A stretch of DNA of 64,000 bases from Vanessa cardui (taxonomy: Eukaryota > Arthropoda > Insecta > Lepidoptera > Nymphalidae), in assembly GCF_905220365.1 (NCBI RefSeq), contig NC_061141.1, forward strand, positions 3,045,501-3,109,500. The letters are read 5' to 3'. Position numbers and translations under genes: made by a program. Under the pieces are notes generated by a model. The model searched no databases. It had not been told where the DNA came from and was given only the letters and a program-made list of their open reading frames with translations. Below are positions 1-10,728 of the stretch, one piece after another. Each line of letters starts with the position of its first letter. Positions within the stretch are counted from its first letter, which is position 1.

Positions 1-428
1 AGTGAATTTCTTATTTATAATATTAGTACAGATGAATCCACACGTATCAAATAACGTTCAAAAACATATTTGCGATCGACAGATTAAATATAAAAGTTTT
101 TATGATGACATAGTATGTTCTAGAAAATTGTATATTTTTGGATAAGTGTAATCGCACGAATAATATGTACCCTACTTACTTTAAACTAAGCAGACGGGTT
201 GATAAGAGGTCATAGAGTTAGTAGTTTTGTGGGCACATACGGTTCTGCGATAAAATCCCAGAAAGCAATTATGTATCCGTTGCTAAATAAAAAAAAAATG
301 TTAATTAGTTAATTATTTATTGTTTATAGGTAATAGTTTTTACGTATATTGGGAATGAAACGATCGCCTCCTAGCTATTTCATTTTGAATACAATAAATA
401 ATAAAAATGACAAATAAAATAAAAAAAG
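1..428. other. AT-rich sequence without a recognised gene
   Basis: No open frame with protein-like composition and no recognisable repeat boundary were seen. The stretch is AT-rich and ends where a LINE-tail-like repeat begins. Confidence 0.5.
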
Positions 429-530
429 ACCTGCTTAGTTTCTTTCGCCGTTTATTCTCAGGTCAGGATATTACCTTTCCGAACCGGTGGTAGTGTTTAT
501 TGTGACAATCAATTAAGTGTAATTTTTAGT
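429..530 (+). repeat. LINE-tail-like interspersed repeat, copy 1
   Basis: The block carries 'gtttctttcgccg', then 'tctcaggtcagg', then 'ttccgaaccggtggtag'. The same ordered motifs recur near 15480, 23970 and, degenerated, near 1440. In the better copies the block is followed by 'attgaataaaggaatttgag', which looks like the 3' end of a retroposon. No coding part is attached here. Confidence 0.55.
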
Positions 531-744
531 ATATCCGGTGAGGCATATGACTCCACTCCACCTGATGGTAAGTGGAAATGGAGTCCAAACGCGAAGAAGA
601 CTAGTACGCAGAGCAAGAATGAGCTGCACTAGTCACCCTCGCCATGCCGGCCCGCAAGATGCCTCTTCACTCCTCGTTTGAAGGCACCCAGGTTACAAGA
701 GGAGGGGAACACGTGTGCTGGTAAAGAGTTCCATATAATGCTTA

Positions 745-1193
745 ATAGGCTATTTGACTGGTTTTTAAAATCCATTTTATATTATTTAGTAGAGGTTAAG
801 GAACCCAGTAAAAGTTGTTTTTTTTATTTCTAGTACAAATTTGCCGAAAAATATCATATTAAAAATTCCATAACTAAATAACGCGCGAAAACGCAACTTG
901 GACAATATGGCGCTGCAATGGGGTCGGTAACGTCTCTTTGCTGTATTTTAATCTGTGGTACATATAGTAGAAAAACAAGGTTTACGAGGAAGTGACTTCA
1001 TCATAAGCCCGGCCAATCAGGAGCGTTTTGTGTCACGTGACAAACGTTTGAAAAAATGCATTTTTATTTATTGATTTTTGAATAAATTAAGTATTGTTTT
1101 CAAGTTTCGTTAGTAAACAACCATTTTTAAACTCATAATATACAATGATTACAATAATTCACAGTTTATTTTTCGCATTGTCAAATAGCCTAT
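745..1193 (+). mobile_element. TIR element (MITE family A), copy 1
   Basis: A ~450-bp non-coding element bounded by the inverted repeats ATAGGCTATTTGAC and GTCAAATAGCCTAT. A TA dinucleotide flanks both ends, as expected of a TA target duplication. The interior includes 'gacaatatggcgctgcaatg' and 'gtgacttcatcataag'. It recurs at 24476-24913 and, inverted, at 47022-47432. It has no transposase frame, so it must be mobilised in trans if it is mobile at all. Confidence 0.8.
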
Positions 1194-1371
1194 TATATGG
1201 TATTATATTATATGGTAATGCTTCTATTATGATATTTTTATAATAAGATACAGAGAAATATAATCGATTTACTATTTACAAATTTTAAATAGTTTATTCG
1301 GACTAAATCAATAAATAAATCGTACTTATTATTCATTAAAAGAGTAGCTTCTTTTTAGAAAGAAACCCACT

Positions 1372-1600
1372 GGAGTTAGGCTCTCTCACTAATTACTGTA
1401 AATAACAGTATTGTAAATCTGTTTATATGAAAAGAACAACTATGTGAGTTTCTTGCCAGTTCTACTCACTGGAGGTTGCTTTCCGAAACGGTGGTAGCTT
1501 TTAAATATAGACAAATCAAAAACGCTTCATTGTGAAGTTGACTTAAATAAAATGTATTTGTTTTGATTTGAATAAAGGAATTTGAGTTTGAGGATACAAC
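1372..1600 (+). repeat. LINE-tail-like interspersed repeat, copy 2 (degenerate)
   Basis: It contains 'gagtttcttgccagttctac' followed by 'ttccgaaacggtggtagctt', then 'gaataaaggaatttgagttt'. The order matches the other copies, with more substitutions. It directly abuts a SINE copy on the right. Confidence 0.5.
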
Positions 1601-1611
1601 CACAACAACAA

Positions 1612-1903
1612 CAGCCTGTAAGTTCCCACTGCTGGGCTAAAGGCCTCCTCTCCCTTTGAGGAGAAGGTTTTTGGAACATATTCTACCACGCTGTTCCATT
1701 GCGGGTTGGAGGAATACACATGTGGCAGAATTTCTATGAAATTTGTCACATGCAGGTTTACTCATGATGTTTTCCTTCACCGCTGAGCACGAGATGAATT
1801 ATAAAGACAAATTAAGCACATGCATCAGCGGTGCTTTCCTGGCTTTGAACCCGCAATCATCGGTTAAGATGCACGCGTTCTAACAACTGGGCCATCTCGA
1901 CTC
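1612..1903 (-). repeat. tRNA-derived SINE (family 1), near full length
   Basis: Read on the minus strand, the element begins with a tRNA-like head. This has a box-A-like 'cagttgttagaacg' and a box-B-like 'cgggttcaaagcc', typical of a Pol III promoter. It ends with 'cccagcagtggg' and 'ttacaggctgt'. At least eight further copies or fragments occur in this window on both strands. Confidence 0.75.
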
Positions 1904-2391
1904 TCCTTGAGGATACACACAAAATATATTGTGTTAAAGTATATGTACATCTAAGGCTGACTGTACATAATTAAACATGGCAGAGCAATATTACGACTTT
2001 CACGTAATATAATGGAAGCTGCGTAATTTTATTTTTTGTCGTCGTTAAAATAAAATTTCTTAGTATAATATTATTTCTTTAATATAAAACACGGGTAATC
2101 TTGTTTATATATTCTTTATCAACTGTGTTTCTAAGAATTAATTCATATTATTGTTTTTATTTAACTTCTGTTTATAATTTTACGCATGGCGGAATTGGAA
2201 AATTTCGTGAGAAATCCTGCACATGTCGAATTATATTTAAACATCATTTAAATGCAATTTAAAATTGTATGTTGTTGTTATTTTAAAATATATGAAGAAT
2301 TTTCTCGAATAGTATATATTATGTTAATAATATAAATGCTAAATAAACTATGTATGTTGCTGTTTTACAGATAATCTATACAGTACAGTAA

Positions 2392-2681
2392 CAGCCTGTA
2401 AATTTCCCACTGCTGGGCTAAAGCCTCCTCTCCCTTTGCGGAGAAGGTGTGAATATATTCCACCACGCTGCTCCAATGCGGGTTGGTGGATATACATGTG
2501 ACAGAATTCCGTTGAAATTAGTCACATGCAGGTTTCCTCACGATGTTTTTCTTCAGTACCGAGCACAAGGTGAATTATTAACACAAATTAAGCACATGAA
2601 AATTCAGTGGTGCTTGCCTGTTTTCGAACCCGCAATCATCGGTTAAGATGCACAAGTTGCAACCACTGGGCCAACCCCGCT
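2392..2681 (-). repeat. tRNA-derived SINE (family 1)
   Basis: Same organisation as the copy at 1612: the tail motif is at 2392 and the tRNA-like head at about 2625-2681. The head is diverged, so the Pol III boxes are probably weak. Confidence 0.7.
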
Positions 2682-3309
2682 CTTTACAACCGAATTTGAA
2701 TTGAACCTAGTTTAAACCTCAAGGAAGAAAACAGGGTATTATTTACCTTAACTTCCTCTTAAAGGGCGGGCGTAAACTAATTACATTCATAAAAGGAATA
2801 TATAAGATAAAACTGTTCAATATATAAGAACAAACTGTTCATATAACAAAATATATACCTTATGTATTAATATATGTATATGACAAAAAATAATGAAATG
2901 TATGTAAACAGAAATGATTAAAAAACCATTATAGTTCACCATTCGCAATCTAGTTCAAAAATTATGAAATAATGACGCTTAGTATTAGACTCATTCTCAG
3001 TTGAATGAATGAATGGCAACACTTAATAGCTAAATTATAATTATACAGAACTAGCTATTCCTCCTTACTTCGTTCTAGTACGTAGAACTTTGATATCGTA
3101 ATACTTGTAATCATTGGTTAGGAGGCGCCATTAATGTTTCTAAGTAACATTTCTGGCAATTTATAAAAAAACCCTAATGAGTTATAAAGTTATTTAATAC
3201 GGGTTATTTACCATGTTTTTTATTTTTAGTTGGTGGAGCTCGATATTTCGATATTATCTACGAATGTCTTGTTCACGAGATTATTAAAGACGTATTAAAT
3301 AACTTTAGG
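2682..3309. other. Intergenic sequence, no gene seen
   Basis: AT-rich sequence with short frames only. No splice-flanked coding stretch or clear repeat end was found. Confidence 0.45.
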
Positions 3310-3576
3310 AGTGGCGTAGCTATCTTAGAGCAGGTGGTAGTAAGTATTAGTAGTAGTGGTAGTGTACTGCAGTACACTAGGGCCCCGGAGTTCAGGGGGC
3401 CCTCTAAACTATACCTTAAGCTTCTGAAGCTGGAAAAACACAACCTTGCCCACAAGATTATTTGGTATCTATAATTTTAAAGGGTAATTATTCGTAAAAG
3501 AGGGATGGGAAAAAGGGGGCGAGGGTCCGATTTTTTTTCTATGCACCGGGGCCCTTCCTAACCTAGCTACGCCACT
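3310..3576 (+). mobile_element. TIR element with GTGGCGTAGCTA ends (family C), copy 1
   Basis: The left end reads AGTGGCGTAGCTA and the right end TAGCTACGCCACT, so the termini are inverted repeats. The interior has 'ccccggagttcagggggcc' and 'cttaagcttctgaagct'. A second, longer copy with the same interior is at 44322-44636. No transposase frame was seen. Ends of this type occur in non-autonomous DNA transposons; the superfamily is not settled. Confidence 0.65.
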
Positions 3577-3849
3577 GAGGTTTAGTGATAAAAATAACCA
3601 TGTTAATTTAAAATCTTAATGAGGTATTCATCTAAATCTATTTAGTGAATCGCTTGGTGAAGTAATGAAAAGCGTATGAAAATAATTGTGACGGAAAATA
3701 GTTTTGGAGTTCAAACAGACAGACAGCGGCTAATTATTTTATAACGTGTAGTGATTATCGGAATTCCCTAACGATCACTAATTATACAACTGTATAAAAA
3801 GAATTGCTTATTGTGTTTTTTATTTAATACGTCACAGACGAAAAAACAA

Positions 3850-6033
3850 ATGCAATCTATTCAAACGGCTTCAAGAGTGACGATAAAAAATGTCCTTCCT
3901 GACGGTGAGTGTTGATTTTTATTTAAACATTCTAAAAGTTAAATATATCATGCTTTTTGTCTAAATATATCTGTCGACTGTGCTTTCGCTTTCTATTTTA
4001 GGGTCAAAGGTCATATATGTTCTTCCTTAAAGTTCATGCTTGTTTCGTCAAATTCGATTCAGTGATTTGGCCGTGAAAGCGCTACAGACAGACATACGTT
4101 GACTAACATGCTCTTTGTCTAAATATATCTGTCGCCTGTGCTTTCGCTTTCTATTTTAGGGTCAAAGGTCACATATGTTCTTCCTTAAAGTTCATGCTTG
4201 TTTCATCAAATTTGATTCAGTGATTTGGCCGTGAAAGCGCTATATACAGACATGCGTCCACATTTATAATATTAGTATAGTTTAGGTTAGTATTACAGTC
4301 TAACACTGAACCTATTCATTAAACTTTTTTGTGTTCCTTTGAATAGTCATGTGTAGTTAATAGACATTTCCATTGTTTCGAAATGTTATGCTTTTTTTTT
4401 CTTAAAGAACTGACAAGCACTCAAGTCATATAGGTAGTCATATATAGTTTCATAAAACAATGATCAAAGCTATAACAATATTAGACTCTAAAACAGGAAT
4501 AATAATAGCCCAAAGGTACTCAAAACGAGCTTTGTATTAATAATTTATTTAATAATTTTCTAATATCTATTTAAATCATTTGTTAATACAAGACTTGACG
4601 TAGTTTTAATGCCTTATTAAATAAAGCTACTAAAGCTATAGCTGTCTATATGTCAGAATTTGAATTCGCAGAGAAGTATTTAATAAATATTATTGTTACA
4701 TGATGCTGCGCTTCGCTGGTTAACCCATTTTTAATCCAGACAATTGATCTGAAAAGTGACTTGCTATCAATGATGTTTTAGTAAACAGATATGTCATTAA
4801 CTCGCAAAAAGTGAAAACTAGAAAACGTCCTAATTGGGACGTTTGCCTTTAGTCGTTTTCATCATAATTATGCCAGTAATACGTTATAATACATCATAAT
4901 TATGTAGTATTATACGTTTTGCGTAATTAAAATATCTAGTTATCCCTTTTACTTATTGTTTCTATCAAGCTATCCTTTTTACTTTTAACGAAATGTAAAA
5001 ATAAACTAAAATAAACGGTCCCCGGCGCGGCACACTTTTTTCTGTTGTTTAGTATGGGTATAACATATCTGTTTATTAGAATATCATTGCTTGCTATAAT
5101 AACTCCTATTTTCTACTACTTATATTATTTTGTAATTAATTTATTACAGATTCTCATTCTACTATCTATCGGAGTCAACCTTGGTAATGCTTTAAGCACC
5201 GGCAATACAAATTTGAATCCAAACACCGGATATATAAAAGATAATCAAAATTCACACTTAGCTGTAACGCAAGAAAAACGCAATACTAGTGATGAAATGA
5301 CTAAGCAACATAATTTACTCGATACTTTAATGAACACGGTTGCTCATTTGATGGAAATAATAACGTACAGGATGTCAAAACAAAGTTGGAATGTACTGTC
5401 AACGATTTTTTCGTTAATAGTATCGGTAGTCTTTGGACCCTATATTAGTATACTTTGGCCAATTTTCACAAATGTAGTTGTTGTGTTTCTAAAGTAAGTA
5501 TAACATTTCTATACATTTTTTATATTATATAGACCAATGATATTCTAATAAACGGATATGTTATACCCGTACTAAATAACAGAAAAAAGTGTGCCGCGCC
5601 GGGGACCGTTTATTTTAGTTTATTTTTACATTTCGTTAAAAGTAAGAAGGATAGCTTGATAAAAACAATAAGTAAAAGGGATAACTAGATGTTTTAATTA
5701 CGCAAAACGTATTACTTCGTAATTATGATGTATTATAACGTATTACTACGTAAAACAACTGAAGTCAAACGTCCCAATTAGGACGTTTTCTAGTCTTCAC
5801 TTTTTGCGCGTTAATAACATATCTGTTTTCTACAACATCATTGATATAGACGATCGAATCATTGCTGCTGATCGTATTTTGTTTTAGAGAGTCTTAGGAT
5901 GACTATAGCTACTCAATTTAATATTAATGGTTTGAATATAATTGATTGTATGACTTTTTTGGCATTTCCATTAAGTGTTGAAGCTAGAGCATTGTATAAG
6001 TTAGCTAACAAGTATTTTAGGTTAAGAAAATAA
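3850..6033 (+). CDS. Possible two-exon micro-gene (66 aa), unknown function
   Basis: Exon 1 at 3850-3904 starts with ATG and ends at a good donor (GAC G|GTGAGT). Exon 2 at 5888-6033 follows a TTTTAG acceptor. The join keeps phase (55 + 146 = 201 nt) and gives 66 residues ending in a TAA. The predicted protein starts MQSIQTASRV and ends FRLRK. Its C-terminal part has a mixed hydrophobic and basic helix-like composition (FPLSVEARALYKLANKYF). I do not recognise the family. The 2-kb intron contains a 158-bp tandem duplication and the whole foldback element at 4766-5845. Support is the splice logic and composition only, so it could be a chance pairing. Exon 2 alone also has an internal ATG at 5899. 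Confidence 0.4.
3949..4265 (+). repeat. 158-bp tandem duplication
   Basis: The unit starting 'catgctttttgtctaaatat' at 3949 repeats at 4107 with few substitutions. Both units contain 'gtgctttcgctttctatttt', 'gggtcaaaggtca' and 'gatttggccgtgaaagcgc'. The last motif also occurs near 9285, so the unit derives from a dispersed repeat. Confidence 0.8.
4766..5845. mobile_element. Foldback element with ~320-bp inverted arms
   Basis: The arms at 4766-5090 and 5533-5845 are inverted copies at high identity. Both contain the sub-palindrome aaacgtcc/ggacgttt (4823-4844 and 5767-5788), 'cccttttacttattgttt', and the GC-rich block 'ggtccccggcgcggcacac' that contrasts with the AT-rich surroundings. The ~440-bp loop encodes most of a membrane-type ORF that begins inside the left arm. 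Long arms and a short unique loop fit a foldback-type DNA element. No transposase motif was seen, and I found no clear target duplication. Confidence 0.8.
5054..5497 (+). CDS. Membrane-type ORF carried in the foldback element (147 aa)
   Basis: The ATG at 5054 lies in the left inverted arm and the frame runs through the loop to a TAA at 5497. The N-terminal ~40 residues and the C-terminal ~35 are strongly hydrophobic. Between them is a polar stretch rich in Asn, Thr and Lys (about residues 44-90). The layout suggests two membrane segments with a soluble loop. I do not recognise a family. A TTATTACAG acceptor precedes codon 33 and AA|GTAAGT lies at the end. The central part therefore also resembles a captured exon, but its phase does not fit the flanking micro-gene exons. 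It could be an element gene, captured host coding sequence, or a chance frame in AT-rich DNA. Confidence 0.4.
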   Translation: MGITYLFIRISLLAIITPIFYYLYYFVINLLQILILLSIGVNLGNALSTGNTNLNPNTGYIKDNQNSHLAVTQEKRNTSDEMTKQHNLLDTLMNTVAHLMEIITYRMSKQSWNVLSTIFSLIVSVVFGPYISILWPIFTNVVVVFLK

Positions 6034-6630
6034 ATATGTAACGTTAAATAACAGAGCGACATAGTCGAACATGGTGACAAAGGTCTTTAAATAAAGAAAA
6101 ATAAAAATTAGTAGAGTTCGCAAAGCCATTAGTCAATGAGAGTGAAATAACAGTAAATTGGATCAGGAGAACATTAGCAAATTGTTGATTGTTGTTGTTT
6201 ATAAAAATACAAAGCAAAGTACCTATGAGTAAAGTCATAATACACAAAGCCCTTTCTTAAGTATATATAATTATAACACTTATTGCGTAGAATGAGGTTA
6301 AGTAAACAAAGTAACATATAGAACGAAATATTTACATACAATAAATGGCACAATACTGCATGCGTTTTATCAATGTATTGCTTTTAATTACTTTATCATA
6401 TGTGACTCAATCATTACGTTTACTTTATATGATTAATAATTATATTGTCTCAGAAAAGTCTATCCATAGACACGTGAATCTTAACCCATGATTACCGATT
6501 TCAAACCAAACATACACTGAATTTTTATGGGAGTAATTTGAGTTTATAATTCATCTCCATCAGGGCTATTCTGTAACAATTTAATCGAAGTGAATCGTTT
6601 TGTTGAAAATGATATTATTTTATCATATAG
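6034..6630. other. Intergenic sequence, no gene seen
   Basis: AT-rich with only short frames. No splice-flanked exon or repeat end was recognised. Confidence 0.4.
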
Positions 6631-6631
6631 T

Positions 6632-6950
6632 TGGGTGGACGAGTAAATGGTCCACCTAATGGTAAGTGTTCACAATCTCTCATAAACAAGGACGTTGTAA
6701 GAAATATTAATCATTCCTTACAAAGCCAAAGCGCCACCAACTTTGGGAACTAAGAAGTTATGTCCTTATGCCTGTAGTTACTCTAGACTCTTCAAAACGG
6801 AACTGTAGTAACACTGTCTCATTTGCCCCTCAAACCGGAACACAATAATACTCATTACTACTGTTTAGCGGTAGAATGTCTAATGAGTGGGTGGTACCTT
6901 CCCGACGGACTTACAAAAGCTCTATCACCTTATAAGTGACATTTGAAAGG
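6632..6950 (+). repeat. SINE-like repeat (family 2), diverged copy
   Basis: It carries the family-2 order: 'ggacgagtaaatggtccacc', 'gatggtaagtg', 'ttgggaactaag', 'aaaccggaacacaa', 'gcggtagaat', 'gagtgggtggtacc'. It is more diverged than the copies at 30938 and 60721. Confidence 0.65.
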
Positions 6951-7384
6951 CGATCCCTCATAATGAGAAATATTTGCCCAGCTGTGGGACACTTTCTGAA
7001 TTCTATGGGACTTTATAGTGACGTAGCATTTGGACATATATAAGAAACGCGTGCATATATATAATCTAAAAAAAAAACCAACATCAGGTCGACCAATCGA
7101 GCCCGGCTATAACTTTTGATTTCTAAGAAAAATAAAGAAATAGATACTAGGTATATTATGCAAAAAAAAAGTTAATCATTTCCATATTTGTGGTATATAG
7201 GTTTCAATATATATTCAAATTTAATGAGTACTATTATTTTAATTACAGATTACTGACGTCGTGACATCTCATAAAGGTTATTTCCATAAGCGAAGATACT
7301 TCAGTTGAAGCTTACCAACACAATTTATAATATATTTTACAAAAATAAATTAATCTATAATATAAATATTAAAAAAATAATTAT

Positions 7385-7650
7385 AATAAAATTGGAGTGC
7401 CTGTTTGTAATATTACAATAACCGTATTTCACTCAATGCACGGTACATGTATCAAAATATCATTTCCTTTTAATGTTGTGTCTGTTTGTTCCATCTCTGG
7501 AACTGAGCCGATTTTGGAGAGACTTTCACTGGCAGATAAGGAGTAACTTAAACTAACAATAACTATCTATGGAATCGCTGAGGTGATTTTGACGGAATTT
7601 TCACTGGCAAATTAAGAGTAACTTAAGCTAACCACAACTTCTATTTCAAT
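7385..7650 (+). repeat. Dispersed repeat (family D), copy 1
   Basis: It contains 'tgtttgtaatatta', 'tctgtttgttcc', 'actttcactggcagat' and 'ggagtaactta'. The same ordered motifs occur at 38155-38365 and, inverted, at 48776-48910. No coding capacity was seen. Confidence 0.6.
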
Positions 7651-7804
7651 TCAACGCTAAAAAGTCATGGGTACAGCTTAATAATAATAATTCAAACACA
7701 AGTTATCTTCCCTTACTTTATTGAAATTCCACAATCACATTGTTAACTGAACGAAACAGGTTCTAGATCTTAGATCTAGAGACATGGCTGGAAAGATCCC
7801 AGGT

Positions 7805-8131
7805 CTAAACGCATCTATCATCTGCCCTTCTCCTAGTCGAAGGCATTGGCTCCTTGAACCGCTGCATAGACCTCCAACAAGCCTTCGCTGCGGAGCTATA
7901 GGTGTCCATGTATTCCGTTCTGCCGGGGAACTCTGTGAACCATCTCTGGACAGACTTAGGAGCCACGCCAGTATGAACGGCACCTGGGGGATTAATGGTG
8001 GGACGGACTGTCGGTGGCTGTTCCGAGAAGTGAGTGGGATCCTTGTAGCAACGCAATAGACCCAGTTTATGACTTTCCACTGGTATTGGAGCACTTGATT
8101 GCGCAGCCGCCATTATTTTACGATAATCCAT
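7805..8131 (-). CDS. Small uncharacterised protein, 108 aa
   Basis: An uninterrupted minus-strand frame from the ATG at 8131 to a TAG at 7805. A TTACAG acceptor lies 11 bases upstream of the ATG (exon edge at 8142), suggesting a 5'-UTR intron. The local base composition is much richer in GC than the flanks, as in a real exon. The protein is Pro/Arg/Ser-rich, with a central GVAPKSVQRWFTEFPGRTEY stretch and a basic C-terminus (TRRRADDRCV). I do not recognise the family. The compact, Pro/Trp/Tyr-rich style resembles small ciliary or sperm-axoneme proteins, but that is inference. Overlapping frames on both strands (7735-8094 minus, 7784-8059 plus) look like shadows. Confidence 0.55.
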   Translation of the reverse strand: MDYRKIMAAAQSSAPIPVESHKLGLLRCYKDPTHFSEQPPTVRPTINPPGAVHTGVAPKSVQRWFTEFPGRTEYMDTYSSAAKACWRSMQRFKEPMPSTRRRADDRCV

Positions 8132-8142
8132 TACTGGGAATG

Positions 8143-10076
8143 CTGTAAGTAATAGTTACATTAAGATGTGTTAGTGTATATAATATAATACCACTAATAT
8201 TTTGTTTGTAATTGAAGTATTGGGCGATGAAAGAAAATATCCTAAGGAAATCTGCATTTGCTAGATGAAATCATATGTGTATCCAAAATTGGAGCAGCGT
8301 GATAAAATAAATTAAAAACTCCTTTTCTAAATTTGAACACAAATTTTGATTTAAAAAGTTCCCATGCCAAATAGAACCCAGAATCTTCTGTCTAGATACA
8401 TATTTTCAGCACTGGGTCATCTTCATCGTACTTCATCTAAAGGGTAACAACAGCCAGAAACAAACTTTGAAACATACAACATAAAATACAGGACCAAAGT
8501 ACTAATTTAAAATGGTAACGATACGTCCCCGATTCTACTCCTTACAAAAATAAACTTTATTGTAATATGGATCTTAGCAGGGGGCAATTCTACTATTTTA
8601 TAATTCCAATTTCGACCGAACCACAACAAAGAACTATTGTCAGTAGAATTGCAATAAGTTTAAATAAGTAGTACGATTTCGTTTTTATTCGGCTGCGATA
8701 TCGTGACAAATTATTAGCAGAATAGAGCCCATTTTCATATCGAGTCCATTGTCGATGGTTGTAAAGAAACACTAACATACAATCCTACAAACAAAAAAGA
8801 GCAAATGCAATCTACAGGGTAATTGTCTTTCGCAATCTCGACTGCATTTATTTTTAGATTGTTTTCAATTTGTGATTGCCAGTTGCGAGGCAATTAGCCT
8901 GAGAGTGACGCAAGAAAAAGAACATATATTTAATCTTACATCTCTTTTGATACGTGGCTTGATACATAGTTGTCATCTTGCTATCAAGATCGTCACACGG
9001 ATGATCCAGTATATCATTAGTAACGTCTACCATCTAAAATGAAAGTTTAAATACATGTTATTTAATAAATAAGTGCAGAAACATGTGATTAACAATATGA
9101 TCCCTGATAATATGTACGCCTCGTATGTTGATTCTACTTTAGGGACATATCATATAGTTCTGAAACCCGGTTTCCCTCATATTTTAGGGGATGGTCGTCA
9201 GGTGTTAGCTATAATTATTAGGCAACCTTATTTCTTGGAGTTCAATCTTACTTTATAACAAATGTCATTAAATTCGTTTTAGCGATTTGGCCGTGGAAGA
9301 ATAACAAACAGACAAACTAATTATAATTAGTAAAGATAAGTAAGAAGTATCAATTTTGTCTATGACTAAGTCTCGTTGTCTTTGATTATATAAAATACAG
9401 ATAATACAACAATTTATACAATATGACATAGGCTATGTTACGAGTGGTCTCAGTAGTAATAAACCAGCCTGTGTATATATAGACAACCGTGGCGGTTGAA
9501 TAATACATATAGACATTGATGTGTTGAATGAAGAATTTGATACTATAAAAATTAAAAACCTCTGAGTCACACCTACACATGAATCTCGGAAAGACATTTT
9601 TTTGGTGTCAATAATGACTAGTGTATTATAATATATGTTGTATTAGTCTTTTTGGAATACTGGATTTTTCAGCTGGTCTGGATGATATTTGGCCAGTCAA
9701 TCCATAATCTAATAATCTCTATTATGGATCGCATTTTGAGATTGTAACCCAGAATCCCAAACAAATATTGCATGTGCGTGAAAATACACTTTATATTTTC
9801 ATAACCGATTCAGCAGCGATCAGACAAGAGAGTTCGTCTAACAGTATCTAAGTAAGTACGAACAATGTCAACTAAGTTTATTATGATAGAATCATAAATT
9901 GTATTCAATATCTTTCGATTGGGTTGACACAAAAATTAAAGAAATGTTTTCGATTAAAAAATTTTTTTTGGAAGCCTATTTACGCAACTGTCCACGTTCA
10001 TTTATATATGTATATACATATTTAATATTTAAATTGACGTTTTAAGAGCGTAAAGTTTTAAAAATAAACATTATCG
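8143..10076. other. Intergenic sequence with decayed repeat traces
   Basis: No gene seen. A 'gcgatttggccgtggaagaa' motif near 9282 matches the tandem unit at 3949. The rest is AT-rich without splice-flanked coding sequence. Confidence 0.45.
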
Positions 10077-10728
10077 TCAAATCACCTGCTTCCTCAGCTG
10101 TTCATAATCTTGACACAACTTCTGTTCTTTTTCAAGCAGCTGTTTGTATTGCTCAACGCGCGGTGAATAGGAATGCGCGTCACAGTGGCAGTACGGGGCG
10201 ACTGGGGCTGGCCGAATATTTTGTCCTGCATCTGGTACTGGCGGCTGGCATGGTCTTTAAAATATTTTAAGTAAAGAACACGATATTAAAATATTTGCAT
10301 TCAAGAAATATTATTTCGTTCCATTCATTCAGTACATTCTTTTTGCATTGTGAAAGAGTATACACTTATACAGCCAAAATAGTTGTAACCTAATTATTTT
10401 GTTTTATTAAATTAAGAAGTATAATTATCAGTATCAGCACTTTGATCATAATAAATATCGAGTGTTATTTTATATATTATTATTATTATTTTTTAATTAA
10501 TAGTCTAGTAAAGGCACTAGCCATTGGGAATTGACAGGATGTAACTGTTTCTTGTGGGGTCAAAAATTGTGAGAGAAAAATATCATATCATATTTTTTTA
10601 TCGGTAGCTTATTTTCATAGGTAAAATAATATGGTGAAATATTTAAAACTTAGGTATACATACTTTCCCACGATTGGTTTTGGAAATGGCCAATGATAAT
10701 CATTATTCGTTGTCGTATTAAAATCCAT
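10077..10728 (-). CDS. Small uncharacterised two-exon protein, 80 aa
   Basis: Exon 1 is 10664-10728 (ATG at 10728; donor AA|GTATGT). Exon 2 is 10077-10254, after a TAAAG acceptor, and ends in TGA. The phases match (65 + 178 = 243 nt). The N-terminus reads MDFNTTTNNDYHWPFPKPIV. The middle is Pro/Cys/His-rich (VAPYCHCDAHSYSP), and the C-terminus is a charged helix likely to coil (EQYKQLLEKEQKLCQDYEQL). I do not recognise a family. The WPFPKP-type motif with a short coiled coil would suit a structural or microtubule-associated role, but this is a guess. CAG|GTGATT near the end could be a weak donor, so the C-terminus may be longer. It is divergent from WIPI4, with ~950 bp between start codons. 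Confidence 0.6.

Noticed and set aside
5150..5491. Central part of the foldback ORF as an extra exon of the 3850-6033 micro-gene
   Set aside because: Splice-like ends exist, but exon 1 ends one base into a codon while this stretch needs phase 0. The join runs into a stop after a dozen codons.
7735..8094. Overlapping 119-codon minus-strand frame, and a 91-codon plus frame at 7784-8059
   Set aside because: Both overlap the 108-residue frame. The latter has a better placed ATG just after an acceptor and more protein-like composition, so these look like shadows of a GC-richer exon.
7805..10728. The two small minus-strand genes as one spliced gene
   Set aside because: The only plausible donor near the end of the 80-residue gene is phase 0. 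The 8142 acceptor then reads a stop within four codons.
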